A DNA stretch of 12,875 nt from Patescibacteria group bacterium. GTDB lineage: Bacteria; Patescibacteriota; Minisyncoccia; Phycocordibacterales; JANLHH01. Of the stretch, positions 7,284-12,671 are shown piece by piece. The position numbers were made by a program, and so were the translations under genes. The stretch lies in contig JANLHH010000156.1 of NCBI GenBank assembly GCA_024654605.1, positions 1 through 12,875 on the forward strand, given 5' to 3'. How positions within the stretch are numbered: position 1 is the first letter of the stretch; every line of letters begins with the position of its first letter. The notes under the pieces are model-generated. The model did not search any database and was not told the DNA's origin. It saw nothing but the letters and a program-made list of their open reading frames with translations.

Positions 7284-8504
7284 ATGAAATATCAAGATGT
7301 TGCAAAAAAGAAACTTCCTGACACGCCCGGCGTGTATTTTTTCCTTGGCCCGAGAAAAAAAATTTTGTATATAGGCAAGGCGACATCGCTTCGCGATCGG
7401 GTAAAAAGTTATTTTATAAAAGACGTAATATCCTCGCGCGGTCCGCAGATTGCCAAGATGATCGAGGATGCTGTGTCCATTGATGTGATCACAACCGATT
7501 CGGTACTTGAAGCACTCATTTTGGAGGCGCATCTTATTAAAAAACATCAGCCAAAATATAATACTAAGGAGAAAGACGACACAAGCTTTAATTACATACT
7601 CATCACTGACGAGGATTTTCCGCGCGTCTTGCTGGTACGCGGGCGTGAATTACTCAAAGAGGGAGTAGACAAAAAGGTACCCCACGCTCGCTATGTGGCA
7701 GGTCCTTTCCCGCAAGGTACCCTCTTGCGGGACGCAATGAAGATTATCCGTAAAATATTTCCGTTTCGGGACACGTGCGTTCCCGGCAGCGGCAAGCCCT
7801 GCTTTAACCGGCAGATCGGGCTCTGCCCGGGGGTTTGCACAGGAGAAACATTAAAAGCGGAATATCAGAAGACGATCGCGAATTTGACACTTTTCTTGGA
7901 AGGCAAGAAATCCGCATTAATAAAGAAACTTCTGCGTGAGATGAAAGCATACGCAAAGAAACAAGAGTTTGAAAAAGCGCACAACACAAAAAAGACGATC
8001 TTTACTCTTCGACACATTCAAGATATCGCGCTTCTTAAAAATAATCAGGGAGGAAGAGCGTCTTTCGCGGGACGCATAGAAGCATATGATATTGCTCACA
8101 TCAGCGGGAAATATTTGGTGGGTGTGATGGCGGTGGTTTTAGGCGGAGAACCCGACAAAAGCGAATATAGAAAATTCAAGATAAGAACCGTGGCGGGTGC
8201 GGATGATACGGCGAGCTTGGCTGAGATATTGAGACGCCGGTTTGAACACTCCGAGTGGACATATCCGCGTCTGATCGTCATTGATGGTGGTATCGCGCAA
8301 AAAAACCGCGCGCAAAAAGTACTCAAGGACTTGGGTATTGGGATTCCGGTTGTATCGGTTGTGAAAGACGAGCGGCATAGGCCACGCGAAATTCTTGGAA
8401 ATAAAGAACATTTCCGGAAGTGCGAGCGGGAGATCTTGTTTGCCAACAGTGAGGCGCACCGATTTGCGGTCGCCTATCATCGAACGCTTCGAGATAGGAT
8501 ATAG
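7284..8504 (+). CDS. uvrC: UvrABC system protein C, short form without the C-terminal helix-hairpin-helix domain
   Basis: 406 residues against about 600 in typical UvrC. UvrC makes the two incisions flanking a lesion bound by UvrB. Visible in order: GIY-YIG nuclease domain for the 3' cut (GVY 16-18, YIG 29-31, R39, catalytic Glu in LILEAHLIKKHQPKYN); four cysteines C165, C173, C181 and C185 matching the spacing of the reported E. coli iron-sulfur site except for a shorter first gap; a UVR-like helix (about 213-245) that binds UvrB; and the RNase H-like 5'-incision domain (D269, D334, H392 in EAHRFAVAYHR). The protein stops about 10 residues later. The tandem helix-hairpin-helix domain that normally follows is absent, and no continuation is visible in the 60 nt before ddl. 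Family assignment is certain. Confidence 0.97.
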   Translation: MKYQDVAKKKLPDTPGVYFFLGPRKKILYIGKATSLRDRVKSYFIKDVISSRGPQIAKMIEDAVSIDVITTDSVLEALILEAHLIKKHQPKYNTKEKDDTSFNYILITDEDFPRVLLVRGRELLKEGVDKKVPHARYVAGPFPQGTLLRDAMKIIRKIFPFRDTCVPGSGKPCFNRQIGLCPGVCTGETLKAEYQKTIANLTLFLEGKKSALIKKLLREMKAYAKKQEFEKAHNTKKTIFTLRHIQDIALLKNNQGGRASFAGRIEAYDIAHISGKYLVGVMAVVLGGEPDKSEYRKFKIRTVAGADDTASLAEILRRRFEHSEWTYPRLIVIDGGIAQKNRAQKVLKDLGIGIPVVSVVKDERHRPREILGNKEHFRKCEREILFANSEAHRFAVAYHRTLRDRI

Positions 8505-8537
8505 AGACCATTAGACTCTTTGTTGAACAAAACCTTC

Positions 8538-8566
8538 TTTTGTTAAGGGAGAAAAGTATATATAAT
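8538..8566 (+). promoter_or_regulatory. Promoter of ddl, with -10 box overlapping an upstream ATG
   Basis: A perfect TATAAT occupies 8561-8566. A weak -35 (TTTTGT, 8538-8543) lies at 17 nt. The ATG at 8565 overlaps the -10 box. The next in-frame ATG at 8574 falls exactly 7 nt after it, where transcription should begin, suggesting a leaderless mRNA. Just upstream, AACAAAA (8526-8532) and TTTTGTT (8538-8544) form a 7-bp AT-rich hairpin. Confidence 0.55.
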
Positions 8567-8573
8567 GAAAGAT

Positions 8574-9548
8574 ATGGATTCCAATACTCACATACGGGTT
8601 GGTGTCATGCGCGGCGGCAGGGGGCACGAATATGAGGTGTCGCTTAAGACCGGCGGAAGCGTGCTGGAACACCTCCCATCAAAATATAAGGGTTACGACA
8701 TTCTCATCACCAAAGACGGCACATGGCACCTGGAAGGAGTGCCGGTCACTGCGGCAGAGCTGGCGAATCGCATAGATGTCGTATGGAACGCTTTGCACGG
8801 AGAATACGGAGAAGACGGAAAAGTACAAAGAGATCTCTCGGCGCTTGCTATCCCGTTTACGGGATCCGGTGTGTATGCGTCCGCGATAGCGATGAATAAA
8901 TTGCTTTCCAAGGACCATCTGAAAAAGGCTCCTTTTAAGATCCCGCTTTCTGTGATGGTGCGAAGGGATGAAGATATGAATAAACGCACCATGGAACTTT
9001 TCAGAAGTTTTCCACAACCGTGTATTATTAAACCGATCTCCGGAGGGTCTTCGGTCGGGGTTTCAATCGCGTGTTCTTTCCATGAACTTCTCGCGGCCCT
9101 GAAAGAAGGGCTTGAAACTGCTGATGCGGTACTAGTGGAAGAATATATCAAAGGAAGAGAAGCTACCGTCGGTGTTATTGATGCGTATCGCGGCGCGGAA
9201 CACTATGTGTTGCCGGTGATTGAAATACGCGTTCCGAAACAGTACGATTTTTTTAACTACGAAGCAAAGTATTCTGAAGAAACAGACCACGTGTGTCCGG
9301 GTAATTTTACGAAAGAAGAAAAACAGGCGCTTGAAAAGGCGGCGCAATTTGCGCACCAAACACTCGGATTGAAGCACTACTCGCGTTCCGATTTTATTGT
9401 CTCCCCCCGCGGAATTTATTTTCTTGAAGCCAATACGTTGCCGGGACTGACCAGTGTATCACTGTTTCCAAAAGCGCTGAAGGTGGTTGGTGCGAACTTG
9501 TCCGAATTTATTGATCATGTGCTCACCCGCGCGCTTCGCAGAGAATAG
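8574..9548 (+). CDS. ddl: D-alanine--D-alanine ligase
   Basis: ATP-grasp enzyme joining two D-alanines for peptidoglycan precursor synthesis in the cytoplasm. Landmarks: N-terminal RVGVMRGGRGHEYEVSL (family GG-x-S-x-E-x-EVSL with Ser replaced by Gly but the Glu kept), HGEYGEDGKVQ, PFTGSGVYASAIAMNK, the ATP-binding CIIKPISGGSSVGVSI, VEEYIKGREATVGVI, a Tyr/Phe-rich FFNYEAKYSEE, and the metal-binding C-terminus SRSDFIV and FLEANTLPGLTS (Asp, Glu and Asn present; A in ExN where V is usual). An in-frame ATG at 8565 would add three residues, but it lies inside the -10 box; 8574 is preferred as a leaderless start. AAGGGAG about 13 nt before 8565 leaves that start possible. Length (about 325) is normal. 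It follows uvrC by about 70 nt and has a strong terminator. Confidence 0.95.
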   Translation: MDSNTHIRVGVMRGGRGHEYEVSLKTGGSVLEHLPSKYKGYDILITKDGTWHLEGVPVTAAELANRIDVVWNALHGEYGEDGKVQRDLSALAIPFTGSGVYASAIAMNKLLSKDHLKKAPFKIPLSVMVRRDEDMNKRTMELFRSFPQPCIIKPISGGSSVGVSIACSFHELLAALKEGLETADAVLVEEYIKGREATVGVIDAYRGAEHYVLPVIEIRVPKQYDFFNYEAKYSEETDHVCPGNFTKEEKQALEKAAQFAHQTLGLKHYSRSDFIVSPRGIYFLEANTLPGLTSVSLFPKALKVVGANLSEFIDHVLTRALRRE

Positions 9549-9570
9549 ATTGTTGCGCATGCAACGAAAA

Positions 9571-9601
9571 AAACAACCCCCGATGGTATCGGGGGTTGTT
9601 T
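9571..9601 (+). terminator. Intrinsic terminator after ddl
   Basis: AAACAACCCCCGAT (9571-9584) and ATCGGGGGTTGTTT (9588-9601) form a perfect 14-bp stem with loop GGT, ending in a T-run on the plus strand and preceded by an A-run, so it can work in both directions. A second small hairpin GTTGC-gcat-GCAAC (9552-9565) sits immediately upstream. Confidence 0.9.
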
Positions 9602-9653
9602 TCAAAAGGCGCTTTAGAATTATTATTCCTGAGCTGAGAGCGGGATGAAAGTT

Positions 9654-9776
9654 ATAATGAGCGAAGCGAATGCAGATTTTCATGCCGTCCGAGCGACGGA
9701 ATATATGCATAGCATATAATTTCATCGCTCGGACATTGTGAACATAAATGTTCACGTGCTCCTCGCTTGAAATTAT
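9654..9776. repeat. Three-way palindromic element downstream of ddl
   Basis: One arm has a perfect 10-bp stem GTCCGAGCGA (9687-9696) / TCGCTCGGAC (9725-9734) that contains an inner hairpin TATATGC (9702-9708) / GCATATA (9712-9718). A second arm is GTGAACAT (9738-9745) / ATGTTCAC (9748-9755) with loop AA. A broken outer stem (ATAAT 9654-9658 with ATTAT 9772-9776; AAGCGA 9664-9669 with TCGCTT 9763-9768) closes it. No gene lies here. It abuts the next palindrome at 9778. Confidence 0.65.
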
Positions 9777-9777
9777 C

Positions 9778-9873
9778 AAAAGGTTTTAATACCCCGTGGC
9801 TTGCCGCGGACTCGCGCGAGCGAAGCGAGCTCCTTGCGAGTCACAAGCTACCTCTGGGGTTTAATACCTTTTA
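9778..9873. repeat. Nested palindrome with terminal inverted repeats ending at a stop codon
   Basis: The ends AAAAGGTTTTAATACCCC (9778-9795) and GGGGTTTAATACCTTTT (9856-9872) are imperfect inverted copies. Inside are GTGGCTTG (9796-9803) / CAAGCTAC (9844-9851, one G-T pair) and GACTCGC (9809-9815) / GCGAGTC (9836-9842), giving three nested stems. The right end overlaps the TAA stop (9871-9873) of the minus-strand gene, for which the hairpin may act as terminator because TTTTGAT follows on that strand. The inner GAGCGAAGCGA (9818-9828) also occurs in the neighbouring element at 9659-9669. Confidence 0.65.
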
Positions 9874-10146
9874 TTTCGCACCAAGTTGGCGGAGTTTGTT
9901 TTTGAGAGCCGTTCGGATAGCCTCTTCATTTTCTCCCGCCGCGTTTAAGATCCGCTCTTCTTCTTTGAGAATATTTTTCACCACATCCTCGTTCATGGAA
10001 CCCAACTTAAAACCAGACATCACTTCGCTCACAAGCTCTTGTTTCTCTATATCCCTTGTCCATTCAAGATGTGCCGCTCGGTCACTTTTTGGTCTTTTGT
10101 CGGCTGACGCCTCGTTGTTTTGTGGTCTAAAAGATTCCATGGTCAT
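9871..10146 (-). CDS. Small charged helical protein, unrecognised (up to 91 aa)
   Basis: No family recognised. The composition (many Glu, Lys, Asn; few aromatics) and heptad-like C-terminal half (MNEDVVKNILKEEERI, then GENEEAIRTALKNKLRQLG) look like a genuine soluble helical protein, whereas the overlapping plus-strand frame is Ser/Phe-rich and looks like a shadow. The start may be 10146 (MTMESF) or the second Met at 10140. Neither has a Shine-Dalgarno site. It begins about 40 nt downstream of tRNA-Ala on the same strand, so it may be co-transcribed with it. Its stop codon coincides with the end of the palindrome at 9778-9873. Confidence 0.6.
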   Translation of the reverse strand: MTMESFRPQNNEASADKRPKSDRAAHLEWTRDIEKQELVSEVMSGFKLGSMNEDVVKNILKEEERILNAAGENEEAIRTALKNKLRQLGAK

Positions 10147-10185
10147 TTGAGGTTAAGTAATAAAGATTCGGAAGCAAATCAAATG

Positions 10186-10261
10186 TGGTGGACCCTAGCG
10201 GACTCGAACCGCTTACCTCCTGAGTGCAAAACAGGTGCTCTACCAGATGAGCTAAGGGCCC
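10186..10261 (-). tRNA. tRNA-Ala (anticodon UGC), CCA encoded
   Basis: On the minus strand from 10261: acceptor GGGCCCT pairs with AGGGTCC including the G3-U70 wobble that is the alanine identity element; D-arm GCTC...GAGC; anticodon stem CCTGT/TCAGG (with a T-T mismatch next to the loop); loop TTTGCAC giving anticodon TGC; T-arm AGCGG-TTCGAGT-CCGCT; discriminator A and an encoded CCA (10186-10188). Length is 76 nt. The 186 nt between this gene and 10448 hold no other gene. A weak promoter candidate (TTAGAA, 17 nt, TACAGT on the minus strand) lies just upstream. Confidence 0.95.
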
Positions 10262-10410
10262 ATGTATATTTGAAACTGTACTACAACGTTTATCTTTTTC
10301 TAACTCCGGTCTTGATCTACCCAAACAGTTAAGGGTTCAATCACTAAACGAAATGGTCGCACGTACATCACAAACGCGATGCACAGTATGGGGATTATAT
10401 CTTATTCATA

Positions 10411-10416
10411 TATAAT
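10411..10416 (+). promoter_or_regulatory. -10 box of the YgjP-like gene
   Basis: A perfect TATAAT in an AT-rich stretch, 31 nt before the ATG at 10448. No convincing -35 box is present at 16-18 nt, so this rests on the -10 alone. Confidence 0.4.
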
Positions 10417-10447
10417 AGTAAATAGTTAAACACGAACTTCCAACAGG

Positions 10448-11017
10448 ATGGATAAACATATCTTATTAGAAAACGAACATATTCCTTACACACTCAAGAG
10501 AAGTCCTTGGGCGCGTCGAGTGCGTCTGTCCGTACACCGCGATGGCAGTATCGTGGTAACTCTTCCATCAGGTGCTCCACAAGCACTTGCGGAGCAGTTT
10601 GTGCAAGAGAAATCATCTTGGATATGGAAGAAAATACAGCACTTCAGACAGTATGGGGGTATCAGCACTTTGCCCCACAGTAAGGAAGACTATGTGAAGC
10701 ATAAAAACGAAGCGCTCGTACTAGTGGAAAGCCGGGTGGAGTATTTTAATCAAGCGTACGGATTTACGTATAATAAAATAAGCGTGAAAGATCAAAAAAC
10801 TCGGTGGGGGAGTTGTTCCAAGAAAGGCAATTTAAATTTTAGTTATAGGATTCTTTTTTTGGAGCCCGAAATACAGGACCTCGTTATTGTGCATGAGCTC
10901 TGTCATTTGAAAGAATTTAATCATTCAGAAAAATTCTGGAATTTGGTCGCAAGCATGATTCCGAATTACAAGGCCATCAGAAAAGAACTCAAAAAGAAAG
11001 GTTTGCAAATGGGTTAA
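10448..11017 (+). CDS. YgjP-like (DUF45) zinc metallopeptidase
   Basis: 189 residues. The N-terminal half (YTLKRSPWARRVRLSVHRDG, then VVTLPSG) is the beta-rich part typical of the YgjP/DUF45 family. The C-terminal half has KTRWGSCS and the zinc site HELCH (H149, E150, H153) with a third histidine six residues on (H159 in NHSEKFW), followed by the usual MIPNYK. Family members are predicted cytosolic zinc peptidases whose physiological substrate is generally unknown. No signal peptide. The start at 10448 fits the family N-terminus; only AGG immediately before the ATG resembles a ribosome site. It is followed by the tRNA-Pro region on the same strand. Confidence 0.93.
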   Translation: MDKHILLENEHIPYTLKRSPWARRVRLSVHRDGSIVVTLPSGAPQALAEQFVQEKSSWIWKKIQHFRQYGGISTLPHSKEDYVKHKNEALVLVESRVEYFNQAYGFTYNKISVKDQKTRWGSCSKKGNLNFSYRILFLEPEIQDLVIVHELCHLKEFNHSEKFWNLVASMIPNYKAIRKELKKKGLQMG

Positions 11018-11021
11018 TGGA

Positions 11022-11051
11022 TTGTATAAGCTTGAGATTATTTGCTATGAT
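11022..11051 (+). promoter_or_regulatory. Promoter upstream of the tRNA-Pro region
   Basis: TTGTAT (11022-11027), an 18-nt spacer, then TATGAT (11046-11051), starting 4 nt after the YgjP-like stop codon. The leader of about 65 nt up to the tRNA contains the hairpins CATGAG/CTCATG (around 11060-11083) and CACAT/ATGTG (around 11092-11108). Confidence 0.45.
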
Positions 11052-11108
11052 GATTTCGCATGAGTGTTCTTTCGGCTCATGGCGGAGCATCTCACATGCA
11101 CGATGTGG

Positions 11109-11208
11109 GGTCAATCCCATTGTCGGGGTGTAGTACAGTGGCAGTATACACGCTTCGGGAGTGTGAGACCCGGGTTCAATTCCCGGCACCCCGACAATGG
11201 GATTGACC
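11109..11208. repeat. 22-bp perfect inverted repeat enclosing tRNA-Pro(CGG)
   Basis: GGTCAATCCCATTGT (11109-11123) continues directly into the tRNA 5' acceptor strand CGGGGTG. The 3' acceptor strand CACCCCG (11187-11193) continues into ACAATGGGATTGACC (11194-11208). The two 22-nt arms are exactly complementary, so the acceptor stem is extended outward by 15 perfect base pairs. Confidence 0.9.
11124..11194 (+). tRNA. tRNA-Pro (anticodon CGG), CCA not encoded
   Basis: Acceptor CGGGGTG/CACCCCG is fully paired with the bacterial proline C1-G72 pair and A73. T8, A9; D-arm GTAC-AGTGGCA-GTAT; anticodon stem CACGC/GTGTG with loop TTCGGGA (anticodon CGG, G37); 4-nt variable loop; T-arm CCGGG-TTCAATT-CCCGG. 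Length 71 nt. The sequence after A73 is CAA, so CCA must be added after RNase Z-type trimming. The flanks form a long perfect stem (see the repeat entry). Confidence 0.93.
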
Positions 11209-11261
11209 TTTGAAGCGCAAAAAGAAATTTGAATGCCGGCGGGATTCAAAATCCCATAAAG

Positions 11262-11290
11262 CGGACCATCGGATAGTGGTAGTCCACACT
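11262..11290 (+). pseudogene. tRNA-like 5' half, probable remnant
   Basis: CGGACCA, T, C, GGAT-AGTGGTA-GTCC, A, CAC matches the layout of a tRNA 5' half (seven acceptor bases, T8, a closed D-arm with A14 and GG, position 26, then the start of an anticodon stem). It runs into AT-rich sequence with no partner anticodon strand, T-arm or matching 3' acceptor before the next tRNA. It lies between two proline tRNAs and aligns loosely with them, so a decayed third copy is possible. Confidence 0.35.
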
Positions 11291-11310
11291 TAATTTTAAA
11301 AACCTACTAT

Positions 11311-11381
11311 CGGGCTGTAGTATAACGGCAGTATGCACGCATGGGGTGTGTGTGATCCGAGTTCGATTCTCGGCAGCCCGA
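11311..11381 (+). tRNA. tRNA-Pro (anticodon GGG), CCA not encoded
   Basis: Acceptor CGGGCTG/CAGCCCG with C1-G72 and A73; D-arm GTAT-AACGGCA-GTAT (two wobble pairs); anticodon stem CACGC/GTGTG with loop ATGGGGT (anticodon GGG, G37); T-arm CCGAG-TTCGATT-CTCGG. Length 71 nt. The next bases are C then the ATG of a protein gene, so this tRNA and that mRNA are adjacent with a one-base gap. Confidence 0.93.
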
Positions 11382-11382
11382 C

Positions 11383-11769
11383 ATGAAACAAAAAGAATTT
11401 GAAAAATTGGTTGAAAAAGGCATTACTGCAATCCCTGAAAAATTTCGGCGAATGATGGATAACGTGATTGTGGTCATAGCGGATGAACCAAGCGAAAAAA
11501 CGCGCCAGGAACATGGTCTTTCCGCCGACGAAACACTCCTCGGTCTTTATGAAGGAATTCCGCGAACCGAACGAGGTGTTGAATACGGCGGACTTGTCAT
11601 GCCCGACACGATTACCATTTTTCAACATCCAATTGAAGAGAAAGCCGAATCAACAGATGACATTCCAGAGATCGTTGCGAATACTATTTGGCACGAGATC
11701 GCTCATTATTTCGGAATGAATGAAGATGAAGTGCGCGCGGAAGAAGTGCGGCGCGGGAAGACAAAATAA
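11383..11769 (+). CDS. Zincin_1-type (PF06262-like) zinc metallopeptidase
   Basis: 128 residues, a normal length for this family of minimal zinc-peptidase-like proteins of unknown physiological role. Typical landmarks are ETLLGLYEGIPRTERG, a central YGGLVMPDTITIFQHPIEE, and the C-terminal metal site HEIAHYFGMNEDE (H104, E105, H108, then G111 and acidic residues). No signal peptide, so it is probably cytosolic. The ATG lies one nucleotide after the discriminator base of tRNA-Pro(GGG). There is no room for a promoter or ribosome site, so expression very likely depends on processing of a joint tRNA-mRNA transcript. The stop codon overlaps the repeat at 11764-11784. It is unrelated in family to the YgjP-like peptidase upstream. 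Confidence 0.92.
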   Translation: MKQKEFEKLVEKGITAIPEKFRRMMDNVIVVIADEPSEKTRQEHGLSADETLLGLYEGIPRTERGVEYGGLVMPDTITIFQHPIEEKAESTDDIPEIVANTIWHEIAHYFGMNEDEVRAEEVRRGKTK

Positions 11770-11784
11770 AAGGTATTAAACCCC
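11764..11784 (+). repeat. 21-bp repeat overlapping the Zincin stop codon; second copy at 9856-9876 (minus)
   Basis: AAAAGGTATTAAACCCC preceded by AAAT is identical to the minus-strand sequence at 9856-9876. In both places the TAA stop codon lies inside the repeat and the preceding codon is AAA. Here only this half-element is present; the large palindrome seen at 9778-9873 does not follow. The remaining gap to 11921 holds an imperfect nested stem, TTCTGACC (11806-11813) with GGATCAGAA (11851-11859), and no gene. Confidence 0.7.
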
Positions 11785-11921
11785 TTTCAACTATCAAGAT
11801 ATTGATTCTGACCACAAAAGGAAACTTTTACCCGGGGAAAAGACTCAAAAGGATCAGAAAGGTTAAACATATCCGCCGTTTTGCAGTAAGAGCAAGGATC
11901 GTTTTTTGTATGGAAGCATAG

Positions 11922-11927
11922 TACAAT
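11922..11927 (+). promoter_or_regulatory. -10 box of the HAD phosphatase gene, overlapping a decoy ATG
   Basis: TACAAT is followed by G, so an in-frame ATG (11926) overlaps the box. The ATG at 11935 lies exactly 7 nt after the box, the same geometry as at ddl. The -35 is not clear. Confidence 0.5.
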
Positions 11928-11934
11928 GATAATA

Positions 11935-12618
11935 ATGAAGAAGGTAGCAATTTTTGATGTTGACGGCACCATTTTTCGTTCCAGTCTTCTGATTGAGGTC
12001 GTGGACGTGCTTATTGAAGAAGGGTTTTTCCCCACCGAAGCCCGCAAGCGTTACGATGACGAATACAAACGTTGGCTTGATCGCAAGGGCGGCTATGAGG
12101 AGTATATCGGCATGGTAGTTGAGACTTTTGTGGAGTATCTCAAAGGAGTGCATTATGCAGATTTCATGCATGCGGCGGAAATTGTTCTCCATCGCCACCA
12201 GGACCGTGTCTATCGCTATACCAGAGATCTGGTCAAAGAACTGAAAAGAAAAAACTATTATCTGCTTGCGATATCGCAGTCTCCCAAATCTATCTTGGAA
12301 GGATTTTGTAAGGCGCTTGGTTTTGACAAAGTGTATGGACGGCTTTATGAGATTGGCGCGGAGAGTCGGTTTACCGGAAATGTCATTGATGAACACCTCA
12401 TCGCCAACAAGGCAAATATCGTACGGCGTGCCGTGGAAAAGGAGGGGCTTTCACTGGAAGGATCGATCGGTGTTGGTGATACGGAAGGTGATATTCCTTT
12501 TTTAGAGCTTGTAGAAACACCAATCTGTTTTAATCCCAACAGCGAGCTGTATCGTTATGCGCGCATTAATGGATGGAAAGTGGTGGTAGAACGAAAGGAT
12601 GTTATCTATGAGCTATAA
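11935..12618 (+). CDS. HAD superfamily (subclass IB, SerB-like) phosphatase
   Basis: 227 residues. A haloacid-dehalogenase-type phosphohydrolase of the phosphoserine-phosphatase-like IB group. Motif I is FDVDGT (D8 nucleophile, D10). An all-helical cap follows (about 15-100, with many aromatic and charged residues), then motif II at AISQSPKSIL, the motif III lysine in ANKANIV, and motif IV GVGDTEGDIPFLE with its metal-binding aspartates. The C-terminal ICFNPNSELYRYARINGW, then VVVERKDVIYEL, is typical of the IB group. The substrate cannot be read from sequence, and SerB itself is not claimed. The upstream ATG at 11926 would add three residues but sits in the -10 box; 11935 is preferred. Confidence 0.9.
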   Translation: MKKVAIFDVDGTIFRSSLLIEVVDVLIEEGFFPTEARKRYDDEYKRWLDRKGGYEEYIGMVVETFVEYLKGVHYADFMHAAEIVLHRHQDRVYRYTRDLVKELKRKNYYLLAISQSPKSILEGFCKALGFDKVYGRLYEIGAESRFTGNVIDEHLIANKANIVRRAVEKEGLSLEGSIGVGDTEGDIPFLELVETPICFNPNSELYRYARINGWKVVVERKDVIYEL

Positions 12619-12634
12619 TAGTGTGGATATCTTT

Positions 12635-12663
12635 TTTTGAGCATATCTCATTGATGATACAAT
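12635..12663 (+). promoter_or_regulatory. Promoter of the secreted coiled-coil gene
   Basis: TACAAT (12658-12663) with a weak TTTTGA (12635-12640) at 17 nt. The ATG at 12672 lies 8 nt after the box, so the transcript would be leaderless or nearly so. The box is again followed by G, creating an out-of-frame ATG at 12662. Confidence 0.5.
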
Positions 12664-12671
12664 GAAAACAA

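Noticed and set aside
9767..10150. 127-codon plus-strand frame opposite the small helical gene
   Set aside because: It runs through the palindrome, is Ser/Phe-rich in the manner of an antisense shadow, and has no ribosome site. The minus-strand product looks far more protein-like.
10120..10332. Frames across tRNA-Ala on both strands (for example LAHLVEHLFCTQEVSGSSPLG)
   Set aside because: This is the well-known spurious translation of tRNA sequence. No start signal supports them.
10989..11628. Two minus-strand frames (10989-11249 and 11296-11628) with the shared peptide SHTPxACILPLYY
   Set aside because: These peptides are the antisense translation of the two tRNA-Pro genes. The similarity reflects tRNA homology, not proteins.
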